Source of the DNA: Deltaproteobacteria bacterium
GTDB lineage: Bacteria > Desulfobacterota > BSN033 > WVXP01
NCBI GenBank assembly: GCA_019308905.1
Contig: JAFDHF010000026.1
Location: 1-46,486 of the forward strand
Reading direction: 5' to 3'
Length of the DNA stretch: 46,486 nucleotides
Shown piece after piece: positions 23,336-30,840 of this stretch. Numbering within the stretch: the first letter of the stretch is position 1; each line of letters begins with the position of its first letter. A program made the position numbers and the translations under genes. A model generated the notes under the pieces. It was not told where the DNA came from. It saw nothing but the letters and a program-made list of their open reading frames with translations, and did not search any database.

Positions 23336-24004
23336 ATGAAGATCATTCATAAGGCACTGGGCATTTCGCTTCTGATCCACCTTGTGGCTATCGTCTCCCT
23401 GATGGTTTTCTCTCTCTTGTCAGCGAAGGAACACTATACGCCTGTATACCAAGTCTCTTTGCTGGTCCAGAAAGAACCCGAGCCGAAAAGGCCTGCCGTG
23501 GAGGTTGACAAGAAGAAACCCCTCCCCCGTAAACCCTCTAAGCCCAAAAAGAAGACGGCTTCTCAGGCGAAGAGGCCCAAGAAACCCCGGGTGACAGAGA
23601 AGCAGCCCCCGAGGAAGGCACCCAGGGTGAGCGTTCAGAGGGCAATCGATGCGATAAAGAAGAAGATGGCTTCCCGTGAGAGGATCCAGGAGGAGAAACC
23701 GAAGGCTTCGAGAATCATCGAGGCCAAGAGAAACGCTTACTTCGATACGATTGCCAGCCACATCCAGGCCAACTGGAGCCTCCTCAAGAACCAGATGGAA
23801 GATGTCGGGATTCTGACGACGGACATCGGCCTTCAAATCCTCAGGGATGGGAGGATCTCCAAGATCGTCATCGAAAAACCCTCGGGCAACGCCCTGTTTG
23901 ACGAATATGCGGTGCGGGCCGTAAAACGGTCTACTCCCCTGCCCCCCTTCCCCAAAGAGTTGAAGGAGAGCAGACTGGAGGTCACCATCGGCCTGAGTTC
24001 GTAG
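23336..24004 (+). CDS. TolA/TonB-like periplasm-spanning protein
   Basis: The 222-residue protein has one N-terminal membrane anchor (about 7-28, SLLIHLVAIVSLMVFSLLS), a Lys/Pro-rich spacer (about 45-95, e.g. KKKPLPRKPSKPKKK), a charged helix (about 100-130) and a TonB/TolA-like C-terminal domain (about 132-222), with YFDTIASHIQANWSLLK and LQILRDGRISKIVIEKPSG followed by AVRAVKRSTPLPPFP. This is the architecture of TolA, shortened. It lies next to tolB, pal and cpoB and so probably acts in the Tol-Pal envelope system, though tolQ and tolR are not here. Confidence 0.8.
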   Translation: MKIIHKALGISLLIHLVAIVSLMVFSLLSAKEHYTPVYQVSLLVQKEPEPKRPAVEVDKKKPLPRKPSKPKKKTASQAKRPKKPRVTEKQPPRKAPRVSVQRAIDAIKKKMASRERIQEEKPKASRIIEAKRNAYFDTIASHIQANWSLLKNQMEDVGILTTDIGLQILRDGRISKIVIEKPSGNALFDEYAVRAVKRSTPLPPFPKELKESRLEVTIGLSS

Positions 24005-24012
24005 GAGTGTAA

Positions 24013-25305
24013 ATGAGAAGAGGTCTTTTGATCCTTGTCCTGGCCTCCATGTTGGGCCTTCCCAACACGGCACTAGGCAAGGTTTACATCGACATCGGAA
24101 GCCCGACTTTCCGTCCTTTTCCAATAGCCATCACGGAGTTCGAGGATCTGTCACCCCTTTCCAGTAACATGGCACGATCGATTCACGCCGTTCTTCTTAA
24201 CGATTTGACAATATCCGGGCTGTTTGAAATAATCGAGCCTGATGACTTCCCACAACTTCGGGCCAAGCAGCGGTTCTCCGAGCAAGACTACCGCGACTGG
24301 CTCGCCACCGGAGCGGAAGCCCTCGTTTGGGGTACGGTCCTCCGGGAGGGCGACCGGATAAACGTCCACTTCTCCTTTCTCGACCTTATCGAAAGAACCC
24401 TGACCACCGGCCGTTACCGGGGATACGCTGGGGGAGTTCGAAAGATAGTCCATCGAATGGGGAACGACATAATCGCCCAGGTTACCGGTGAAAGGGGGGT
24501 CCTGGAGACAAAAATCGCCTATGTTTCCAGGCCTACGGGAAACAAGGAGATCCACACCATCGATTTCGACGGCCGGAACCCGACTCAGATAACCGCCAAC
24601 GGGTCGATCAATCTTTCCCCGGCATGGTCGCCGGGCGGAAGAATCATCGCCTTCACCTGCTTCAAGCGGAGAAACCCGGACCTCTACCTTATCGACGTGG
24701 CCGAAAGAAGGCAACGTCTGTTTCTCGGCGCTGCGGGGTTGAATGCAGCACCCGCCTGGTCTCCCGACGGCAGCAGGCTTGCCCTCATGATGAGAAAGGG
24801 ACAAAGCTCAGACATCTTCCTGGTCAACCGGGACGGATCTAATCTTGTCCGGGTGACCTATACGAGCTATAATGAGGCTTCTCCCACGTGGTCCCCCGAC
24901 GGCAAGAAACTCGCCTTTGTCTCCGATCGGACAGGGAGCCCTCAGATCTACGTGATGGACCTCGCCTCAAAGAAGACGGTTCGACTCACCTACAACGGCA
25001 CCTACAATGCCTCTCCTGACTGGTCTCCCCGGGGAGACCGCATTGCCTACTGCGGCAGACTCGACGGTGGATTCGACATCCTCACCATAAGGCCGGACGG
25101 CTCGCAGAACCTCATGCTCACCTCGGGGGCAGGAAGCAACGAAGACCCGGTGTGGTCACCTGATGGGCGTTATATCGCCTTCAGTTCAACCAGGTTGGGA
25201 AATCCCCACCTCTTTGTCATGAACGCCAACGGCACCAACCAGCGGCAACTCACCCGGAACCAAGGAGGAGAGACACAGCCCAGCTGGTCTCCCAGGATGG
25301 AGTAG
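24013..25305 (+). CDS. tolB: Tol-Pal system beta-propeller protein TolB
   Basis: 430 residues with a signal peptide (about 1-22, ending near TALGK) for export to the periplasm. The N-terminal domain (about 25-150) includes FRPFPIAITEFEDLSPL, and the C-terminal six-bladed propeller has WSPGG, WSPDG and WSPRG repeats (about 180-430), in the typical TolB pattern such as DIFLVNRDGSNLVRVTY. AGGAG is 5 nt before ATG 24013. It binds Pal and takes part in outer-membrane integrity and cell division. Confidence 0.94.
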   Translation: MRRGLLILVLASMLGLPNTALGKVYIDIGSPTFRPFPIAITEFEDLSPLSSNMARSIHAVLLNDLTISGLFEIIEPDDFPQLRAKQRFSEQDYRDWLATGAEALVWGTVLREGDRINVHFSFLDLIERTLTTGRYRGYAGGVRKIVHRMGNDIIAQVTGERGVLETKIAYVSRPTGNKEIHTIDFDGRNPTQITANGSINLSPAWSPGGRIIAFTCFKRRNPDLYLIDVAERRQRLFLGAAGLNAAPAWSPDGSRLALMMRKGQSSDIFLVNRDGSNLVRVTYTSYNEASPTWSPDGKKLAFVSDRTGSPQIYVMDLASKKTVRLTYNGTYNASPDWSPRGDRIAYCGRLDGGFDILTIRPDGSQNLMLTSGAGSNEDPVWSPDGRYIAFSSTRLGNPHLFVMNANGTNQRQLTRNQGGETQPSWSPRME

Positions 25306-25338
25306 GCAAAGGGGACGAACCCGGAAGGAGGAAAGAGA

Positions 25339-25911
25339 ATGCCGAAGCGAATCGCAGTTTCTCTTGTCTTGATAGGCCTTACCGCCTTTCTATTTACAGG
25401 TTGCCGAAAGGGGGCTATCATAGAGCCAGGACCGGAGGGGGCAGGACAAGGCGAAGAGGTCGTAAAGGAAGAGAAACCCCCCGGAGAGACCGAGGCCGCG
25501 AGGGAACAGGAGCAGATCGAGGCCAGCCTCGAAACCAAGACCTATCCAGGCATTGAAGGCGAGGTCCTCGAGAGTTCCATGCTCCACGATATCCACTTCG
25601 CCTTCGACCGTTACGACCTCTCACCCGAAGCGAGGGGGATACTGGCCAAGAACGCCGAGTTTATCCTCAAGTTCCCCCGGGCAAAAATCCAGATAGAGGG
25701 CCATTGTGACGAGAGAGGCACCAACGAGTACAACCTGGCCCTGGGCGAACGGCGGGCCCTGAGCGCGAAGAAGTACCTCGTCTCTCTGGGTGTTCCGGCC
25801 CATCGGCTCGCAACGATCAGCTACGGAGAGGAGCTTCCCATCGACCCGCGACACAACGAGGAGGCCTGGGCAAAGAACCGGAGGGCCCATTTCGTGATTC
25901 TTTCCAGGTGA
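25339..25911 (+). CDS. pal: Peptidoglycan-associated lipoprotein Pal
   Basis: 190 residues. A lipoprotein signal ends with LFTGC (Cys 22). After a Glu/Pro-rich linker the OmpA-like peptidoglycan-binding domain starts near SMLHDIHFAFDRYDLSPEA and contains IEGHCDERGTNEYNLALGERRA, whose NxxLxxxRA and Asp residues bind meso-diaminopimelate. GGAGG is 7 nt before the ATG. It is anchored in the outer membrane and binds peptidoglycan and TolB. Confidence 0.94.
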   Translation: MPKRIAVSLVLIGLTAFLFTGCRKGAIIEPGPEGAGQGEEVVKEEKPPGETEAAREQEQIEASLETKTYPGIEGEVLESSMLHDIHFAFDRYDLSPEARGILAKNAEFILKFPRAKIQIEGHCDERGTNEYNLALGERRALSAKKYLVSLGVPAHRLATISYGEELPIDPRHNEEAWAKNRRAHFVILSR

Positions 25912-25965
25912 GGCAACCGGGGCGGAGGCATCGCCTCGGTTCCGAACCCACGTGAGAGGTGTGAG

Positions 25966-26847
25966 GTGGAACGGCACAGTCTATCTCTTCCCTTACTGTT
26001 TCTATCCACCCTGCTGTTCTTGCTGAGTGGATGTGTCTCTCAAGATGCGAAGTATATCAGAAGGGATATCAACACCCTCCAGAAGCAGATCGATTCCCTT
26101 CAAGAGGAGATCAGGGCCCAGAGGACCCCTGTATCGCCCCAGCCGGCAGCAGCGTTCCAAGCCCGCAAGGCCCAAGCAGATGTCGAGGTCGAGCTGGAAA
26201 ACCTGAAGAGGGATCTGATCAGCATGAGGGCGGGCATCGAGGACAACCAGAACCTCGTGGCGAGGATATCGAAGAGGCTCGATGACTTCGAGAAGGACTT
26301 CGAGATGAAGATCAGCGCCATGGAGGCGAAGCTCGATCAGTTGGCGGTTGCCGCCGAGGCGGCCGGAGAAACCCCGGCACAGCCTCCTCCCCCTTCCCAA
26401 GAGGCCGAACCCCTTCCGGCTGTCCAGGCGAAGCAACCCTTACCCTCTGAAGGCCTACCCGGCAAGGCGTCTCCGGATGTGGAAAAGAGGTATCAGGAGG
26501 CATATCAGGCCTTCAAGGAGGGAAATCTCGACGAGGCGAAAAAACTCTTTCTCTCTTTTCTGAAAGACCACCCCGACACTCCTCTGTCGGACAACGCCCA
26601 GTTCTGGATCGGAGAAATAGCGTATAGGAGACACCAGTACGAGGCTGCGATTCTCGCCTACGAAGAGGTAATCAAGAAGCATCCGGACAGCAACAAGCTG
26701 CCGGACGCGATCCTCAAGCAGGGGCTCGCCTTTCTCGAGCTGGGTGACCGAATCGATGCCAGGATCATCCTGCAAGACCTGGTCAAGAAGTACCCCAAAA
26801 CCGAACAGGCCGAAATCGCAAGGAAAAAGCTAAAGACGCTGAAGTAG
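25966..26847 (+). CDS. cpoB: Tol-Pal accessory protein CpoB (YbgF), lipoprotein form
   Basis: 293 residues from a GTG start at 25966. A lipobox-like LLSGC ends the signal (Cys 23), so this form appears to be lipidated, unlike E. coli CpoB. A coiled coil of about 30-125 (heptads around INTLQKQIDSLQEEIRA) and a Pro-rich linker precede three TPR-like repeats (about 165-290), for example YQEAYQAFKEGNLDEAKKLF and YEAAILAYEEVIKKHPDS. It acts at the septum, with Tol-Pal and peptidoglycan synthesis. Confidence 0.9.
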   Translation: MERHSLSLPLLFLSTLLFLLSGCVSQDAKYIRRDINTLQKQIDSLQEEIRAQRTPVSPQPAAAFQARKAQADVEVELENLKRDLISMRAGIEDNQNLVARISKRLDDFEKDFEMKISAMEAKLDQLAVAAEAAGETPAQPPPPSQEAEPLPAVQAKQPLPSEGLPGKASPDVEKRYQEAYQAFKEGNLDEAKKLFLSFLKDHPDTPLSDNAQFWIGEIAYRRHQYEAAILAYEEVIKKHPDSNKLPDAILKQGLAFLELGDRIDARIILQDLVKKYPKTEQAEIARKKLKTLK

Positions 26848-27040
26848 CGGGGTCGGCTATCCGGGCTTGCCGCCTCGATTTTGCACCGGAGGTCTTCTCG
26901 CCTCGCGGCGGGATATCCCTTTCGGAGATCAGAGAACCGTCTCGGCGCCGGCACCCTCTTCGCCTGCAGCCGCCTGCGTGTTCTCCCCCCGCCTTTTCGA
27001 TCGTACAGGCCTGCCCTGGAGAGGGGGTGATGGAGTAGGA

Positions 27041-27046
27041 TATAAT
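27041..27046 (+). promoter_or_regulatory. Candidate -10 element upstream of the CNMP/AAA+/Fe-S gene
   Basis: A perfect TATAAT lies 71 nt before the start codon at 27118. No matching -35 is seen at 16-18 nt, so an activator-dependent promoter is possible. The rest of 26848-27117 shows no gene. Confidence 0.45.
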
Positions 27047-27117
27047 TTAGAGGATCCTGCTCGGGGTCGGATCGGGCGGTTCTCCGGCCTCCGAAACCCG
27101 GAAAGGAAGAAGGCCCT

Positions 27118-29703
27118 TTGTACGAGGAAACCCATCAGATAAGCCGGTTCTTGAAAACCGTTCCTCTCTTCAGTTCTCTGTCCGACGAGGCAAGGGAGAA
27201 GATCTCCTCCCGATTTCTCCTCGAGGAGATACCCAAGGGACTCACCATTACCGAGAAAGATATTCCCGTGGCGTGCCTCTATGTGGTCAGGTCCGGTCGG
27301 GTCCAGGCCTTGGAGATCAACGAGGAGGGAGCAGAAACCTCCCTGGGCGAGTATCTCCCTGGTGACTACTTCGGGGAAATGTCTCTCCTCACGGGCGAAC
27401 CGAGCGCCGTCACCACAAGGGCCATGGAGAAGACGGAGGTTCTCGTTCTCTTCAAGATGCATTTCGATGAGGTTCTACGGGATAATCCATCATTGAACCG
27501 ATACTTCATCGACCTGCTCTCCGAAAGGCTCCGGAGCGTGAGGGAACAGGTTGAGACCGCCAGGGGCAAGGAGATAGCCTTCAACTGGTTCCTCCATCAC
27601 GAACAGGAGTTTCAGTACAGCGAGCTCGTCGGCCCTTCGAGAAAGATGCGGGAGGTCTTCGAGTTCATCGACAGGACCGCATCCAACAACCGGCCCGTTC
27701 TGATCCAGGGGGAGCACGGCACGGGCAAGGAACTCGTGGCGAGAAACATCCACAAGAAGAGCCCGAGAAGGGACGAGGCCTTTATTCCCGTCCTCTGCGA
27801 AAACATCCATGAGGAAGCATGGGGATCTGAACTCTTCGGCCACGAGAGGGGAGCCATCCCCTCAGCCACGGCTCGACGGCTCGGCTACGTGGAACTCGCC
27901 CATAAGGGTACCCTCCTGCTTAAGAACGTAGACCGCCTGCCCAGGGACAGCCAACGGATGCTCGCCGACTTCATCTTCAGTGGAGAGTTCCGCCGCCTCG
28001 GCGGGGAGGAAGTCGTCAGGGTCGATGTGAGAGTGATTGCAACCTCGGAGAAAGACCTGGCCCGGATGGTCCGGAGCGGCCGGTTCTACAGGGAACTCCA
28101 TGAGATCCTGTCAGAGAACGCCATCGAGCTCCCCCCCTTGAGGGATCACAAGAAGGACATCCCGGCCCTGGTCGATCATCTCGTCACCAAGACCGCCAAA
28201 CGCAACAAGGCTCGACCCAAATCGGTGACTCCCGAGGCCATGAACAGGCTCCTGAGCTACGACTATCCCGGCAACGTGGCCGAGCTGGAGAACGTGGTGG
28301 AGCGTGCCTTCGCCCTCGCTCCCGGTGACACCATCGACACAGACCAGATCTATCTCGGGCCCCCGCGACATGCCCAGACGGCCCGGTACAACCTTCTCAG
28401 AAACAGATTCGTCTGGGCTTACTTCCAGAGTAAGGTCTACCCATTTGCCGTGCGATTTCTAACCGTCGCTTTCTTTGCCGGAATCTTTTACTCTCTCTTT
28501 CTTGGAAGGCAGGACGGCCATGGGAATCTCGGAAACCTCCTGGTCCTTTCCGTATGGTGGCCTTCCCTCTTTCTCTTCTGCTTTTTCGCAGCACGGAGCT
28601 GGTGCGCCATATGCCCTATCGGTGCCGTATCCGGGTCCATCCAGCATTTCGTCAGCCTTCGGCTTCCCCTTCCCCGTTTCTTCAAGAAGACGGAACTCTG
28701 GATCCCTGCCCTGCTTTTCGCGGTGATCCTGTGGCTCGAACGGGTGACCAATGCCCATTCCTTTCCCAGATCAACCGGATACGTGCTTCTCGCCATCACC
28801 GGGGGAGCCGTAGTCATGAGCCTTTTCTTCGACCGGAAGGTCTGGTGCCGCTATGTCTGTGCCCTGGGAAACATGTGCGGAATCTACGCGATGTCCTCCA
28901 TTCTCGAGGTGAGGGCCAACCCAGATGTCTGTCTAAACCAGTGCACCACTCATGAGTGCTTTAAGGGTGGCAGAGTGGACGGGTGCCCCATGTTCAGACA
29001 CGCCCTTTTTCTCGAGGATAACCAGAGCTGCCGGGTGTGCACATACTGCGTCAAGAACTGCCCCCATCGAGCCGTCCACATAAATCTCAGGCCCCCGGGT
29101 CAGGAACTCTGGACGGTTGAGAAGCCCATCTCCGGCCAGGCTTTCTTTTCGATCCTTTTGGCCATGCTAGTCTTTGCCGTTGTCCTCCCGGACCTACCCG
29201 GATTCCAATCTTCAATGGGACGCCTTTTCCCTCTACTTCCGGCCTGGGAGATGGCCCCCTTCACCGTCCTGATGATCGCCGTCGTGGTGGTCTCCCTGAT
29301 CGTGCTCTGGGGAGCACGGCTCATTTCCCGGCCCGGCCGGAGGAGAGAACCGGCCTCCTTTCTGCGATACCTATTCGCCTTCATCCCCCTGGCCCTGTGC
29401 GGCCATTTCGCCAACCAACTCCGCTACCTTCCCGGCGTAAACAGCCTCTCCATCGAGCTCGTCCGCCACACCCAAGAAGGCGTCTTTCTCTTTGCCCGGT
29501 TCAACATCATCTGGCCCCTGCAGATCGTGATCGTCTTCCTGGGCATCTTCTGGTCCTTTCTCGTGATCTACAAGAACCTCCGCCGCGACAAGAGGGAGGA
29601 AAGATCGTACGGGACAGGCCTCGCCCTTTACATGACCGGCCTGATCGGGGCCTACAGTGTGGCCCTCGTCTCCACCTTCATGGCACTCGGAAGGGCGCTC
29701 TGA
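27118..29703 (+). CDS. Fusion: CNMP-like domain, degenerate sigma-54-type AAA+, membrane Fe-S domain
   Basis: 861 residues from TTG 27118 behind AAGGAAGAAGG. Residues 10-130 form a CNMP-like beta barrel (LYVVRSGRVQALEIN, YFGEMSLLTGEPSAV), but the binding-site Arg is Ser. Residues 165-415 resemble an NtrC-family AAA+ module: Walker A GEHGTGKE is kept, yet the GAFTGA loop reads GAIPSA, Walker B GTLFLDE reads GTLLLKNVD, and RFYRELHEIL replaces the usual arginine-finger region. No DNA-binding helix-turn-helix follows. Residues 440-640 are NapH/CcoG-like: SWCAICPIGA and WCRYVCALGN each follow membrane segments. Then CRVCTYCVKNCPH (638-650) binds one [4Fe-4S], and more membrane helices end the protein. 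It is probably a membrane redox protein that uses the AAA+ part as a scaffold or sensor. Confidence 0.8.
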   Translation: MYEETHQISRFLKTVPLFSSLSDEAREKISSRFLLEEIPKGLTITEKDIPVACLYVVRSGRVQALEINEEGAETSLGEYLPGDYFGEMSLLTGEPSAVTTRAMEKTEVLVLFKMHFDEVLRDNPSLNRYFIDLLSERLRSVREQVETARGKEIAFNWFLHHEQEFQYSELVGPSRKMREVFEFIDRTASNNRPVLIQGEHGTGKELVARNIHKKSPRRDEAFIPVLCENIHEEAWGSELFGHERGAIPSATARRLGYVELAHKGTLLLKNVDRLPRDSQRMLADFIFSGEFRRLGGEEVVRVDVRVIATSEKDLARMVRSGRFYRELHEILSENAIELPPLRDHKKDIPALVDHLVTKTAKRNKARPKSVTPEAMNRLLSYDYPGNVAELENVVERAFALAPGDTIDTDQIYLGPPRHAQTARYNLLRNRFVWAYFQSKVYPFAVRFLTVAFFAGIFYSLFLGRQDGHGNLGNLLVLSVWWPSLFLFCFFAARSWCAICPIGAVSGSIQHFVSLRLPLPRFFKKTELWIPALLFAVILWLERVTNAHSFPRSTGYVLLAITGGAVVMSLFFDRKVWCRYVCALGNMCGIYAMSSILEVRANPDVCLNQCTTHECFKGGRVDGCPMFRHALFLEDNQSCRVCTYCVKNCPHRAVHINLRPPGQELWTVEKPISGQAFFSILLAMLVFAVVLPDLPGFQSSMGRLFPLLPAWEMAPFTVLMIAVVVVSLIVLWGARLISRPGRRREPASFLRYLFAFIPLALCGHFANQLRYLPGVNSLSIELVRHTQEGVFLFARFNIIWPLQIVIVFLGIFWSFLVIYKNLRRDKREERSYGTGLALYMTGLIGAYSVALVSTFMALGRAL

Positions 29704-29938
29704 TCCATTCTCTCCCTCGTTTTCGAAGGAGATCCCACGTTTGCTCTTTGTTCCAGAGTGAGACGGAGCAACCCCTGAGGTCGAGCAGACCCCCTTGCGA
29801 GCCCAGCCGAGTGGGAAGATCCGACTTCAGAGCCGGAAGTGGGAACGGAGCCCCTCGATAATCCAGGAATATCCATAAGAATCAAGGAGTTTAAAGAGAT
29901 GCGCCTCGAAAGGGCGGGGGGGCCTCTCGTTTTCCGGG
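29704..29938. other. Intergenic region before the rex promoter
   Basis: No gene was found between the fusion gene and the rex promoter. The stretch has no T-tract terminator. Some open frames exist but have no ribosome sites or recognisable domains. Confidence 0.4.
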
Positions 29939-29968
29939 TTGCAGGAACGGATAAAACATGGTTATAAT
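29939..29968 (+). promoter_or_regulatory. Sigma-70-type promoter of rex
   Basis: TTGCAG (-35, 29939-29944), an 18-nt spacer and TATAAT (-10, 29963-29968) give a predicted start of RNA near 29975. The leader up to TTG 30109 is about 134 nt and holds a terminator-like hairpin and the Rex-type operator. Confidence 0.6.
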
Positions 29969-30052
29969 GGCTCCCCAAAAAGGTAAGGTCATGGCTCTGC
30001 CCTGGTTTGATGGAAGAGTTGGATCCCGCCAGAGATAGGGCCGCAGGGGAAT

Positions 30053-30079
30053 GAGCCTCGAATCAGAAGGCTTTTTTTT
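30053..30079 (+). terminator. Terminator-like hairpin in the rex leader
   Basis: AGCCT (30054-30058) and AGGCT (30068-30072) form a 5-bp stem, with a G-U pair extending it to 6 bp, and a 9-nt loop; eight T residues start within the second arm. The stem is short and so termination may be inefficient. Its place inside the leader suggests attenuation. Confidence 0.42.
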
Positions 30080-30089
30080 GGGACTCCTC

Positions 30090-30107
30090 TTGTGAAGGGA
30101 GGCACAA
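30090..30107 (+). promoter_or_regulatory. Rex-type operator over the rex ribosome binding site
   Basis: TTGTGA-AGGGAG-GCACAA matches the Rex consensus TTGTGA-N6-TCACAA at 11 of 12 arm positions. The Shine-Dalgarno sequence GGGAGG (30097-30102) lies within it, and the TTG start follows at 30109. Rex bound here would block transcription past the promoter, so autoregulation by NADH/NAD ratio is likely. Confidence 0.7.
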
Positions 30108-30108
30108 A

Positions 30109-30840
30109 TTGAAGTTTCTGAAAGTCCCCGAAGCTACGATCAGAAGGTTGTCGCGCTATTCCCGATGTCTCGACCACCTGATTCAGAACGGCCAGAAAGT
30201 CGTCTCCTCGGCTCAGCTCGCCGCCCAATGCGGGGTGAATGCAGCGCAGGTCCGAAAGGATCTTGCCTACTTCGGCGAGTTCGGAATCCGGGGGGTGGGA
30301 TACTACGCCACAGAACTCATGCACGACATCAAACAGATCCTCGGTCTGGACAAGGAATGGAGGATGGCCATCGTGGGAATCGGAAACCTCGGTTCCTCCC
30401 TCCTCATGTACAAGGATTTCCTCAAGCAGAACTATAAAATCGCAGCGGCCTTCGACATAGATCCGCCCAGGGTCATCGGAAGGGTGTCGGAGAAGCTCGG
30501 AAAACCGATCGAGATTCTCCACCCTGACCGGATGAAGGAGATCGCCAGGGAGAGGGGTATCCAAATCGGCATTATCACCACACCGGCCTCGGAAGCCCAG
30601 AAAGTGGCAGACCAGATGGTTGAGGCTGAAATAAGGGGGATCCTCAACTTTGCGCCGGCTCAGATCCGCGTGCCCGAAGGTTTCATCGTGAAGAGCGTCT
30701 TCTTCACCACCGTTCTCGACAACCTAGCCTACCTCCTTTCGAGCAGCAACGCCCTCACAAGAAGACGCCCTGCCGGCACAAATCCATCCGGCAAAGGCAT
30801 GGGCGAGAATCCGTCCAAACAGGGAACCGGGGAGGGCTGA
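30109..30840 (+). CDS. rex: Redox-sensing transcriptional repressor Rex
   Basis: 243 residues from TTG 30109, 6 nt after GGGAGG. The N-terminal winged helix (about 1-80) has VVSSAQLAAQCGVNAAQVRKDLAYFGEFGIRGVGY, and the Rossmann domain begins MAIVGIGNLGSSLLMY with NAD-binding IAAAFDIDPPRVIG. The C-terminal helix for domain swapping reads VFFTTVLDNLAYLLSSSNAL. Rex binds DNA when NADH is low and represses fermentative and respiratory genes. An extra tail of about 28 residues (after ALTRR), rich in Gly, Ser, Pro and Lys, is encoded where the gene overlaps gspN in the opposite direction. A shorter stop is not available in frame. Confidence 0.93.
   Translation: MKFLKVPEATIRRLSRYSRCLDHLIQNGQKVVSSAQLAAQCGVNAAQVRKDLAYFGEFGIRGVGYYATELMHDIKQILGLDKEWRMAIVGIGNLGSSLLMYKDFLKQNYKIAAAFDIDPPRVIGRVSEKLGKPIEILHPDRMKEIARERGIQIGIITTPASEAQKVADQMVEAEIRGILNFAPAQIRVPEGFIVKSVFFTTVLDNLAYLLSSSNALTRRRPAGTNPSGKGMGENPSKQGTGEG

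Noticed and set aside
27118-29703. Calling the fusion protein a sigma-54 transcription activator
   Set aside because: GAFTGA, Walker B and the DNA-binding domain are all lost, so the standard function is unlikely.
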